Shown here piece by piece: positions 8,864 through 16,367 of a stretch of 64,000 bases of DNA; within the stretch, counting starts at the first letter, position 1; the number at the start of each line of letters is the position of its first letter. A program made the translations under genes and the position numbers. The notes beneath the pieces were generated by a model, which was given only the letters and a program-made list of their open reading frames with translations, did not search any database and had not been told where the DNA came from. This stretch comes from Candidatus Gastranaerophilales bacterium (GTDB lineage Bacteria > Cyanobacteriota > Vampirovibrionia > Gastranaerophilales > Gastranaerophilaceae). The stretch covers positions 45,653-109,652 of the forward strand of contig CAJULH010000002.1 of assembly GCA_910587175.1 (NCBI GenBank), read 5' to 3'.

Positions 8864-10771
8864 TTACAAAGGCAAAAGAATCTCAAATACTGTGTGTTTC
8901 ACAATTTTATCTTTCCTGCTGTTGTTTAAAGAAGCGTCCGCAGTATTGCTTTTTGCCCTGTAGCTTGTGCTGTCAAAAGTGATTTCGCCTTTATGTTTTT
9001 CAATAATTTTCTTGCAGATTGCAAGCCCAAGCCCTGTGCCTTCGCCCACTTTTTTTGTGGTAAATCCTGCCTGAAAAATCTTTTTTTTGTCTTCTTCTTT
9101 TATACCAAAACCATTGTCTTCAATCTTAACGGAAAGCTTATCATCTGCAATTGCAGTTGTAATGATAATTTCACCAATATACCTATCTGCTGCATATGAT
9201 GCAACCGCACCCTCCGGCGGCACACCTGATAACCCTGCATTTTCAACACCCGCCTGCTTTTCAATACTTTGAATTGAATTCATTAAAATATTTAAAAATA
9301 CCTGGTTCAGCATATTTGGATAACATTCTACAAGCGGAATATCGCCATAATTTTTTGTCAGTTTTATATCTTTTTTAAGCTTGTGCCGCAACAGATTCAG
9401 GGTCAAATCCAGCTCATCATTGATATTTGCTGTCTGACTTGTAGTTTCATCCAGCCTTACAAAACGTTTTAGCGACTGCACCAAATTCGTAATCCGCTTT
9501 ATTGCATCCTTGTCAATATCATTTGTATCCTTTAAAATTTCAACAATCTCAGTATCAAATGTTTTATTTGTGTCAAAAAATCTTTTTGCAATTTCATTGT
9601 TCGCGCAAATACTTGCAAGCGGCGTATTGATTTCATGGGCAACCGATGCTATCAGCTGACCTAAAGATGCCATTTTTTCTGAATTTATAAGCTGCAGTTG
9701 TGTTTCTTTTAATTCTGTAAGCGCGGATTCAAGCTCCTCTTTTTTATCAGAGACTGCCTTAAAAAGCATTGCCTGGGTAATTGCACTGGAAATCTGCATT
9801 GAAACACCCAATAGAAGCTCTTTTTCAATCTGTTCTATATTTTTTTTCGGAGTTAAAATTACGATAACCGCATCCAGATTTTCTTTATTCATAATAGGAA
9901 GAATTATCCTGTTTGCAGGCATTTTCATAGGTTCCAAAGAATTTTCATGCTCTTTTAAACACACCTGTATTGAAGTTTTATTATCCAGAATTTCTTCCGT
10001 AGTCTGCTTGTCATACCTTAAAATTTCTCCGATAAAAGACTTGTCTTCAGGATATACATATTCAACCCCGAATTCTTCTCCATTTTTGGTTTGAAGCCTT
10101 TTAGCAAAATATGCTTTTTTGGCGCCAAAGATAATGCTGAGCTCTTTTAGGGCAGTATTTAAAAGATCATTTATATCTATAGTTTTAGAAATATTTGTTG
10201 CAATTCTGTTTAAAAGCGCCATCTTTACAGCCTGGTTTTGCGCCTTTGAATTTGTGTTCAAAAACTCCCGGTTTTCAATGCGCAGTCTTTCATTTTCCCC
10301 TGAAAGTTTCTCCAGCATTCTTTCTTTTGTAATGTCATAAAAATATAAAATACGATATTTTTTTAATGAAAATGCCTGAATTAAAAAGTAAAGGTATTCT
10401 CTTTCATTTTTTTGATACATCCCGTAAAGGGTGAAATTTTTCTTTGATTCAATCGCATCTTTAAGCGGAGAATACGTTTTCAGGTTTTCACTCTCCAAGA
10501 GGCAAAATTCAAAATAAAATTTGTAATCCAGTTTTTTTAAAGCTTTTATGCCATTTTCAGGATTAATATCAGAAAAAATATTCTTAAAAGCTTTATTAAA
10601 ATATATACTGTTAAGATTTTCAAGACTGCTGATATTTGTCCCGGCACCACCTTTTTCCGCAGTTTTTTCATTCAAACCACTGTCTGAAGCATTATTTTCC
10701 GGATTCAAAAAATCACAAATGATTATGGGTTCTTTTAAATTGTGATAAAAGCTTTTTAAGATGGTGCTCAT
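8864..10771 (-). CDS. Cytosolic PAS-GAF sensor histidine kinase
   Basis: Histidine kinase of 635 aa without membrane segments, so a cytoplasmic sensor. A PAS-like domain covers about 50-150, a coiled coil 150-180 and a GAF-like domain 185-335 (NRIATNISKTIDINDLL through LLGVSMQISSAITQAML). The phosphoacceptor is His379 in LIASVAHEINTPL; the kinase core has an N-box (NQVFLNILMNSIQSIEK), G1 DNGFGIKEEDK and G2 GTGLGLAICKKIIEKHKG. An insert of about 35 aa (AGVENAGLSGVPPEG onward) separates N-box and G1, and a Ser/Asn-rich stretch precedes the end. No response regulator gene is adjacent. Ligand unknown. The H-box type resembles kinases with an E-I-N-T-P-L motif used with NtrC-like or stand-alone receivers. 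Confidence 0.88.
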   Translation of the reverse strand: MSTILKSFYHNLKEPIIICDFLNPENNASDSGLNEKTAEKGGAGTNISSLENLNSIYFNKAFKNIFSDINPENGIKALKKLDYKFYFEFCLLESENLKTYSPLKDAIESKKNFTLYGMYQKNEREYLYFLIQAFSLKKYRILYFYDITKERMLEKLSGENERLRIENREFLNTNSKAQNQAVKMALLNRIATNISKTIDINDLLNTALKELSIIFGAKKAYFAKRLQTKNGEEFGVEYVYPEDKSFIGEILRYDKQTTEEILDNKTSIQVCLKEHENSLEPMKMPANRIILPIMNKENLDAVIVILTPKKNIEQIEKELLLGVSMQISSAITQAMLFKAVSDKKEELESALTELKETQLQLINSEKMASLGQLIASVAHEINTPLASICANNEIAKRFFDTNKTFDTEIVEILKDTNDIDKDAIKRITNLVQSLKRFVRLDETTSQTANINDELDLTLNLLRHKLKKDIKLTKNYGDIPLVECYPNMLNQVFLNILMNSIQSIEKQAGVENAGLSGVPPEGAVASYAADRYIGEIIITTAIADDKLSVKIEDNGFGIKEEDKKKIFQAGFTTKKVGEGTGLGLAICKKIIEKHKGEITFDSTSYRAKSNTADASLNNSRKDKIVKHTVFEILLPL

Positions 10772-10831
10772 AATGCAAAAACCCTGCCCCGCAATAAAAA
10801 CACGCTGAATAAAGCCGTTGTATTGGGCTTT

Positions 10832-11509
10832 TTAGAGCATATAATCATCGGTAGCTTTTTTAACATAAAAACCTAAACCCACCGATTTAAAGCTTGAATT
10901 TTCACTTTTCAGAGTGAAATTTTCTTTATTTAATTCGTTGAGTTTTTGTCTTAAAGATTCATTTTCAGTTTTGGCACGGATTAATTCAACAACAATTTCA
11001 TCCAAACCATCCATTTTTTCATTTAAAACACTTGAAATCCTGTCCACAATATTATTTTCAAGAGCAGCCAAGCCTCTTGAAACGCTGCTTTCAGCTTCAT
11101 CTAACGGGAAAATTCCATTGACATCGTCTGCAGAAACCATCTCATGCTTTTGTGCCTTTTGTTTCACTCTTTGCAGAAAATTATTTTCTTTCGTTTTATA
11201 TAAAATATTTGATTCGTTTTCAGCTTCTTTTTTAACACTCATTTTCTTAACTGCTTCTTCTACTGCACGTTTTTTTTCTTCCTGAAGCTCTTTTGTATGC
11301 TGATAAAGCTCTTTCACTTTTTTCAGTACGTCAATATCATCTTTTGAAAAATAAATATTGCCAAAACCATCCTTTTTAGGCTTTAAGCATGCTTTCTGAC
11401 ACAGTGTTGATACTTCCTTCGGATTGGAATTCAGTATCCTCAAAAGCTGTCCTGCAGTTATTATTTCTTCCATCTGATTAATATCTTGTTTCACTTCAAA
11501 ATTTTCCAA
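10832..11509 (-). CDS. MerR-like HTH protein with long coiled coil
   Basis: Protein of 225 aa. Residues 15-70 (ITAGQLLRIL...KPKKDGFGNIYFSKDDIDVLKK) look like a MerR/excisionase-type winged helix: a helix-turn-helix, then a wing with a Gly-Asn-Tyr-like turn and a Lys-rich helix. The rest is charged and helical, with heptads at 70-105 and 180-215, and could oligomerise. No ligand domain. It is divergent from tmk, and a 9-bp inverted repeat sits between the -35 and -10 elements of the tmk promoter (11614-11636); autoregulation or control of tmk is possible. Target unknown. Start is the ATG at 11509 with GGATTTAATTTGG upstream, a weak site. Confidence 0.6.
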   Translation of the reverse strand: MENFEVKQDINQMEEIITAGQLLRILNSNPKEVSTLCQKACLKPKKDGFGNIYFSKDDIDVLKKVKELYQHTKELQEEKKRAVEEAVKKMSVKKEAENESNILYKTKENNFLQRVKQKAQKHEMVSADDVNGIFPLDEAESSVSRGLAALENNIVDRISSVLNEKMDGLDEIVVELIRAKTENESLRQKLNELNKENFTLKSENSSFKSVGLGFYVKKATDDYML

Positions 11510-11613
11510 ATTAAATCCTTCTCGGTTTTTTGTGAATTCATATGGGTAATTTGTTTCACAACAACATTATAGATTAAATTTTTTAAAAACTATAACTTTA
11601 TTTTTCAATTTTT

Positions 11614-11636
11614 ACAATTTAGCACAAATTGTAATA
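11614..11636. promoter_or_regulatory. Inverted-repeat operator within the tmk promoter
   Basis: TTACAATTT and AAATTGTAA are perfect 9-bp arms around AGCAC. A -35 TTTACA overlaps the left arm and a -10 TATTAT/TATAAT follows the right arm, so a bound dimer would block the tmk promoter. Confidence 0.5.
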
Positions 11637-11679
11637 TTATAATATAATAAATTGAAAGAGATTAGGGAAAACTCAATAT

Positions 11680-12315
11680 ATGCAAGAGGAGTACGCCGGA
11701 AGAAAAGGATATTTTATAACCTTTGAAGGAGCGGATGGATGTGGAAAAACCACGCAAATCCAGCTTCTGGGCGAATATTTAAACAAAAAAAATATTCAAT
11801 ATATTCTAACGCGCGAACCGGGAGGTTCAGACCTTGGTATACATTTAAGAAAAATTCTTCTCCATTATGAAAATCCGGTTTCAAACATAGCGGAAACCTT
11901 TTTATACCTTGCAGACAGAGCCCAGCATATTGAATATAAAATAAAACCGGCACTTCAGGAGGGTAAAATTGTCCTCTGTGACAGACATACAGACTCTACT
12001 CTTGCATATCAGGGCTATGGCAGATGCCAGGATTTAGAAAAAATTAAATACTTAAACAATATTGCAACAAACGGTATAAAACCTGATTTAACAATAGTTT
12101 TTGACATCGATTCAGAAGTTGCGCAAAAAAGACTTCAGGGCGAAAAAGACCGGCTTGAAGCGGAAGGATTGGAATTTCACAAAAAACTGAGACAAGGATA
12201 TTTAGATATAGCAAAAAAAGACCCGAAAAGGGTAAAGGTAGTAGATGCAAATCAGAGTATAGAAAAGGTATTTTCCGATACTTTAAATGTAATTGAGGAA
12301 TATTTAAACGTATGA
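11680..12315 (+). CDS. tmk: Thymidylate kinase
   Basis: Phosphorylates dTMP to dTDP with ATP in dTTP synthesis. 211 aa, the normal length. The P-loop is FEGADGCGKTT (residues 15-25), the DRX-like motif TREPGGS (about 46-52) binds dTMP, and CDRHTDSTLAYQGYGR (about 102-117) is the family's conserved core with the DR(H/F/Y) motif. The LID region QKRLQGEKDRLEAEGLEFHKK is clear. Asp19 and Gly20 in the P-loop are as in other bacterial enzymes. The stop overlaps the ATG of the TPR protein by 4 nt (ATGA), so the two are translated from one mRNA. Confidence 0.95.
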   Translation: MQEEYAGRKGYFITFEGADGCGKTTQIQLLGEYLNKKNIQYILTREPGGSDLGIHLRKILLHYENPVSNIAETFLYLADRAQHIEYKIKPALQEGKIVLCDRHTDSTLAYQGYGRCQDLEKIKYLNNIATNGIKPDLTIVFDIDSEVAQKRLQGEKDRLEAEGLEFHKKLRQGYLDIAKKDPKRVKVVDANQSIEKVFSDTLNVIEEYLNV

Positions 12316-14066
12316 AAAATATGAGATTTAAAAAAAGAATTTTAATAGTACTTTTGGCACTTTTAATCCAATCCCAAGGCTTTTCAAGCCCTCTTTGGAA
12401 CATTGAAACCGGCGTTAATCTTATAAACAGCCAAAAATACGCAGAAGCTGCAAAATTTTTTGAAGGATACGTAAAAAGCAGCCCGAATGACTCTGACGGG
12501 CATTATTACCTTGGGCTTTGCTATAAAAATTTAAATAAAATGGATAAATCTGCCTATCATCTGCAAAAATCTTATGAACTATCCAAAAACCTTGAGAAAA
12601 TAAACGTTGCACCAAAATACACGGCAGAAAGCAGCACGGAAGATGATTACCTTGATATGGCAAATATGTATTATGATTCCGGAAATTACATAAAGGCGCT
12701 GCAATACACGGATTTGATATTAAATGTAAATCCGAATAATATAAACGGTCTTATTTTAAAGACAAAAATTTATTACAACCAAAACAACCAAAATCAGGCA
12801 AGAGTATATTTCAAAAAGGCTCTAATGCTTGATAACAGCCTTTTAACATCCGTTTGGGCAAAAAATCTCGGCGTGACTGCAATTCCAAAGTATGACTTTG
12901 ATTATTACAACACAAAAGGTCTTGAATATTACTATTCAGGTGATTCCAAAGGGGCACTGAATTATTTCAATAAAGCAATTGAAATAAACCCAAAAAACGC
13001 ACAGGTTTACAACAATATCGCTCTTTGCTATTTGCAGCTGAATGATTTTGACAATGCAAAAACGGCTTTAAACAAGGCATTAAGGGTCGATAAAAATTTT
13101 AACCTGACATATCTGAACCTTGCAAAATATGAAGCCCTGAAAAATAATGCACTTAAAAAACCCGGTAAGCAGACAGATACAAACAAGCAAAGAGAAAAAT
13201 ATCTTAAAGAAGCTCTAAAGGTAAATCCAAACAGCAAATATGCTTATCTGGAGCTTGGAAACTATTACCTTGAGAACAAAGACTACGCCCTTGCAAATTC
13301 AAACTTCAAAAATGCTGTTTTAATAGACGGAAATTTCTACGAAGCACTGATGGGACTTGGAATAAGCTATGTTGAAGAAGGAAATTTATCTGATGGCATA
13401 AAAGCTTTAAGGAAAGCCTCTACAGCGTCCGGCGCTGCCGTCAAAAACCCGGATATGCTTTATTATCTGGCAAAAATTTGTGTAGCAAATGCAAATTTCA
13501 ATGAAGCAAAAAAATATCTGACAGATGCTATAAAACAGGGGGAGAACCACAATTATTATTTTGAACTCGGAAAAATTTACTACAGTGAAAATGATTATTC
13601 ATCTGCCCAAAATGCCTTTAAAAAGGCAATGGAGCTTGATTTAGACTTTGAACTTGAAGCAGATATTTATAATTACCTGGGACTTATTGAATATAAAAAT
13701 TTTGATACAGAGCAGGCAATTTATATGTTCAAAAAAGCTATAGAACTTGACCCAAAAAGGGCTATGTACCTTTACAATCTGGCTCAGGCATATAGAAGTC
13801 TTGGAGATAAAAACGCCTATTCAAAAGAAATTAACGCCATTGCAAACCTGAAACCGCGTACAGTGCAAGACTTTTTAGATTTTTCAACAATTTATTACGA
13901 CAAAAAAAATACGCCTGTCGCCATAAAAGTTTTAAATGACGGAATTTCAAAATATCCTGATGAAAGAAGCCTGTATGAAGCAAAATTAAAGCTTTTCAGA
14001 GCAACAAAAGATACGAAGGGAATAAAAGATACGGAAGCTGAAATCCGCTCCAGATTTAGAAAATAG
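12312..14066 (+). CDS. Exported TPR-repeat protein
   Basis: 584-aa protein with an N-terminal signal (KKRILIVLLALLIQSQGFSS) and many tetratricopeptide repeats, e.g. ALNYFNKAIEINPKNAQVYNNIALCYLQL, about 13 units spread from residue 35 to 540. TPR proteins are scaffolds for protein binding, here in the periplasm or at the membrane. It starts within the tmk stop codon. Partner unknown. A shadow region (AKYEALKNNALKKPGKQTDTN) is a charged linker between repeats near 275-300. Confidence 0.85.
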   Translation: MKNMRFKKRILIVLLALLIQSQGFSSPLWNIETGVNLINSQKYAEAAKFFEGYVKSSPNDSDGHYYLGLCYKNLNKMDKSAYHLQKSYELSKNLEKINVAPKYTAESSTEDDYLDMANMYYDSGNYIKALQYTDLILNVNPNNINGLILKTKIYYNQNNQNQARVYFKKALMLDNSLLTSVWAKNLGVTAIPKYDFDYYNTKGLEYYYSGDSKGALNYFNKAIEINPKNAQVYNNIALCYLQLNDFDNAKTALNKALRVDKNFNLTYLNLAKYEALKNNALKKPGKQTDTNKQREKYLKEALKVNPNSKYAYLELGNYYLENKDYALANSNFKNAVLIDGNFYEALMGLGISYVEEGNLSDGIKALRKASTASGAAVKNPDMLYYLAKICVANANFNEAKKYLTDAIKQGENHNYYFELGKIYYSENDYSSAQNAFKKAMELDLDFELEADIYNYLGLIEYKNFDTEQAIYMFKKAIELDPKRAMYLYNLAQAYRSLGDKNAYSKEINAIANLKPRTVQDFLDFSTIYYDKKNTPVAIKVLNDGISKYPDERSLYEAKLKLFRATKDTKGIKDTEAEIRSRFRK

Positions 14067-14090
14067 ACAAAATTAAAAATTAAAAAGGTG

Positions 14091-14118
14091 CTAAACAGGT
14101 GTCGCTGTACCTGTTTAG
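14091..14118 (-). terminator. Strong hairpin with minus-strand U-tract upstream of a small ORF
   Basis: CTAAACAGGT/ACCTGTTTAG, 10 perfect pairs with loop GTCGCTGT. On the minus strand it is followed by CACCTTTTTAATTTTT, so it terminates leftward transcription. It could end queE read-through or an antisense RNA across the 5' region of the small ORF at 14242. On the plus strand there is no U-tract. Confidence 0.6.
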
Positions 14119-14241
14119 TGCATTCCACACGCACATTTAGAACTTAAATACAGGGTAAAAGATGCTCTTTTCGATTTAACCTCGATACAACATTAATATT
14201 TCAATTCCGGTCGATGGTTACAAAAGAGAAAGGAGTTAATT

Positions 14242-14322
14242 ATGGAAAACATCAATTTAACATTAATTTTGATTTTATTGATTATGTTCATAATAAAAAA
14301 CAGCACCCATCTAAAAAGATAA
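14242..14322 (+). CDS. Small hydrophobic protein, type I toxin-like
   Basis: 26-aa ORF: a short polar N-terminus, about 13 hydrophobic residues (LTLILILLIMFII) and a basic tail KNSTHLKR. AAAGGAG lies 6 nt before the ATG, the best ribosome site in this interval. One membrane span plus a basic end, a leftward terminator hairpin 120 nt upstream and a GCAC..ATCT/AGAT..GTGC stem across the stop codon are the usual layout of membrane toxins controlled by antisense RNA (Fst/Ldr/TxpA style). No sequence match to those families can be claimed. Could also be a small membrane peptide of another kind. The overlapping 81-codon frame at 14214 is likely spurious. Confidence 0.45.
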   Translation: MENINLTLILILLIMFIIKNSTHLKR

Positions 14323-14479
14323 GTGCCGTTTCAATTCCTAAGAGCATCCGGCAGCTTCGCAAACTGCCACCCTGTGTTTACATTATAACCCATTTTGTAT
14401 TTTTTTCAAGAGAAAATCATCAAACAAAAGGGTTTAAAAATCAAAAACCAAAGTATTAAAACTCAAATTTCATAAGGTT
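14323..14479. other. Region downstream of small ORF
   Basis: Contains a GGCAG/CTGCC hairpin at about 14349-14369 but no clear U-tract and no supported gene. The convergent queE gene ends at 14480. Confidence 0.3.
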
Positions 14480-15148
14480 TTACGGCAGATTAAGATATTT
14501 ATGAACCTGGGGAATCAGACGAATTCTTGAATATTTTTTATATAATTTCTGGAAAATTCCTGTCATATCAAGGTTTTTAGAGATTGGCATTTTGGGCTGC
14601 AAAATTATTTCAATTCCATGCTTTATTCCCAAATTTGCAATCTCTAAAATTTCTTTATCTGTAATATTTTCATCAAAAACAACCTTTGCAAAAACCTCGC
14701 TATCCCTTGCCACGAGCAGAAATTCATCATTCACGGAAAAATCATTCTTCTGCCCTGCGGCACTTTCAAGCTTTATATCCATCGCAACAACATCTATATA
14801 TTCAATGACATCTCGAAGGTTATAAGGTAGACTGCCATTGGTTTCCAGGTATATTTTTTTCTTTAGGGATTTTTTATTTTCAGATAAAAAATCTTTTAAA
14901 AATTCAGACTGCAAAAGAGGCTCTCCGCCGGTAAAACTAATGGTATTGGCACTATAATGTTTAATTTCATCAAAGAGTGCCGATTTTGTTAAAGTCACGG
15001 TCTTTTTGTCATCCAAAATATTTGTATCGCAATATTTACACTTGAGATTACACCCCAAAAGCCTTATAAACAAATGTTTTTCGCCAATATTTAACCCTTC
15101 ACCCTGAATTGATTCAAAAATTTCAGTTATTTTGCAAGTTTTTTCCAA
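14480..15148 (-). CDS. queE: 7-carboxy-7-deazaguanine synthase (radical SAM)
   Basis: Converts 6-carboxy-5,6,7,8-tetrahydropterin to 7-carboxy-7-deazaguanine in queuosine synthesis. 222 aa. The N-terminal EIFESIQGEGLNIG is the QueE substrate segment, followed by the radical-SAM cluster motif CNLKCKYC (Cys33, 37, 40; CX3CX2C). SFTGGEPLL is the SAM-binding GGE motif. The C-terminal LIPQVHKYLNLP is typical of QueE. The frame opens with TTG at 15148 without a good ribosome site; no ATG precedes the conserved EIFESIQGEG, so TTG is accepted. The DnaJ-like gene ends 78 nt upstream on the same strand and may share its promoter. No other que genes are in the window. Confidence 0.9.
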   Translation of the reverse strand: MEKTCKITEIFESIQGEGLNIGEKHLFIRLLGCNLKCKYCDTNILDDKKTVTLTKSALFDEIKHYSANTISFTGGEPLLQSEFLKDFLSENKKSLKKKIYLETNGSLPYNLRDVIEYIDVVAMDIKLESAAGQKNDFSVNDEFLLVARDSEVFAKVVFDENITDKEILEIANLGIKHGIEIILQPKMPISKNLDMTGIFQKLYKKYSRIRLIPQVHKYLNLP

Positions 15149-15226
15149 TTATCTTAAAATCCTTATCACTACTGGTTTATAGATACATTCAATTAATATA
15201 ACGCAAACTCTTAGAAGCTTTCGGGT

Positions 15227-16276
15227 TTATAAAATATCTAAATCCCTCAATTTTTCATACAATTCAAGCTCTTTTTTACTCAAATTTTTTGAAATATCTA
15301 TCTTTACAACAACGGTGTATTCCGCCTTCAGACCTGACATTGAGCCACCTGTATTAAGTTTAAAACTTGTCATTGATTTTGTCAAAGGCGGAATCTTCAT
15401 CTTTACAATTTCTCCCCCCAGAGAAACATCAATTTCATCCCCTAAAACCGCTTGCCAAGGGGATATTACGGTCTCTATAACAGTATTTTTATTATCTTGT
15501 TTTGCATCTTTTCCTTTTTCAATTTCAATTACAAGGTAAAGGTCGCCATTTTTACCGCCGAATTTTCCATATTCGCCTTCACCCTTCACTTTTATTTTTA
15601 CACCCTGCTTTATTCCGGCAGGAATTTTCACGTTCATTATTTTATGTTCCGATTTTTCGCCCGCACCGTGGCAAAGAGCACAAACCATTCCGTTAAAATA
15701 CTTTCTGCCAAGGCACTTAGGGCATTTATCCGTATGAAGAACATTGATTTTCCTGGCTGTTCCCTGCCTTGCTTCACTTTCTGACACTTTTACTATGGTT
15801 TCAATATCTTTGCCATCTATCTTTGCGCCTTCCGCGCGGGTTTTAGTGCTTTTTGTTCTGTGGAAAGCAACATTTTCAGCATTTTCCAGAGTTTCATTTT
15901 TGAAAAATTCGCTTCCTTGTTGATTTTCATTCGTCTTCTGTTCTGAAAAATATTGTCTTGAAAGGTTTTCAGTATCATTTTTGGCAGTGCTGTACTGTTC
16001 ATTTTCTGCATTTTTTGTTTTGTGTTCAAAAGTTTTTTCAACGCCGCTTTTTTGAGACCCTGAAAAACCAGCCATAGCATCATATTGAAGCCTTTTTGTA
16101 TCGTCAAGCAGCGTCTCTACCGCATTATTCAGCAATTTAAAATATGTTTCAGCCTCTTTTGTTTTATTAATATCCGGATGATAAATCCTTACAAGCTTTC
16201 TAAAGGAGATTTTAATTTCTTCTTTTGTTGCATCAGGTCTGAGCCCTAAAATTTCATATAAATTTTTATTTTTCAT
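15227..16276 (-). CDS. DnaJ-like co-chaperone with reduced zinc finger
   Basis: 349 aa. J domain at 3-65 with the Hsp70-activating HPD in RIYHPDINKTKEA. A charged, low-complexity linker (about 75-165) follows. Then comes one zinc site only, CPKC...CALCHGAG (about 185-205), where classical DnaJ has four CXXCXGXG repeats, and two beta-barrel substrate domains (MNVKIPAGIKQGVKIKVKGEGEYGKFGG; VSPWQAVLGDEIDVSLGG). So it is between DnaJ and CbpA types. The partner would be DnaK. Start: ATG at 16276; TTG at 16282 is possible and lies 7 nt from the -10 box, which resembles the leaderless pattern seen elsewhere here. Confidence 0.85.
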   Translation of the reverse strand: MKNKNLYEILGLRPDATKEEIKISFRKLVRIYHPDINKTKEAETYFKLLNNAVETLLDDTKRLQYDAMAGFSGSQKSGVEKTFEHKTKNAENEQYSTAKNDTENLSRQYFSEQKTNENQQGSEFFKNETLENAENVAFHRTKSTKTRAEGAKIDGKDIETIVKVSESEARQGTARKINVLHTDKCPKCLGRKYFNGMVCALCHGAGEKSEHKIMNVKIPAGIKQGVKIKVKGEGEYGKFGGKNGDLYLVIEIEKGKDAKQDNKNTVIETVISPWQAVLGDEIDVSLGGEIVKMKIPPLTKSMTSFKLNTGGSMSGLKAEYTVVVKIDISKNLSKKELELYEKLRDLDIL

Positions 16277-16289
16277 AATCAATATTTTG

Positions 16290-16318
16290 ATTTTAACAAA
16301 TTTTTTTCATAATTACAA
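16290..16318 (-). promoter_or_regulatory. Promoter of the dnaJ-like gene
   Basis: Minus strand: TTGTAA (16313-16318), 17-nt spacer, TAAAAT (16290-16295). The leader before the ATG at 16276 would be only about 6 nt. Confidence 0.55.
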
Positions 16319-16343
16319 AACCGGTCTCCTTTTTAAAGACCGG
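16316..16343 (-). terminator. Terminator of the 702-aa nucleotidyltransferase-like gene
   Basis: CCGGTCT/AGACCGG stem (16321-16343) with a 9-base loop and TTTTG on the minus strand. It overlaps the -35 box of the next gene downstream. Confidence 0.6.
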
Positions 16344-16367
16344 TCTGTTTATTATTCTCTCTTTAAT

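Noticed and set aside
8514-8963. 149-codon frame and the minus 89-codon frame in the 8.5-8.9 kb gap
   Set aside because: No ribosome sites; they lie over the structured leader and the end of the kinase gene.
14214-14459. 81-codon plus-strand frame over the small hydrophobic ORF
   Set aside because: No ribosome site, odd composition, and it overlaps the 26-aa ORF that has a perfect one.
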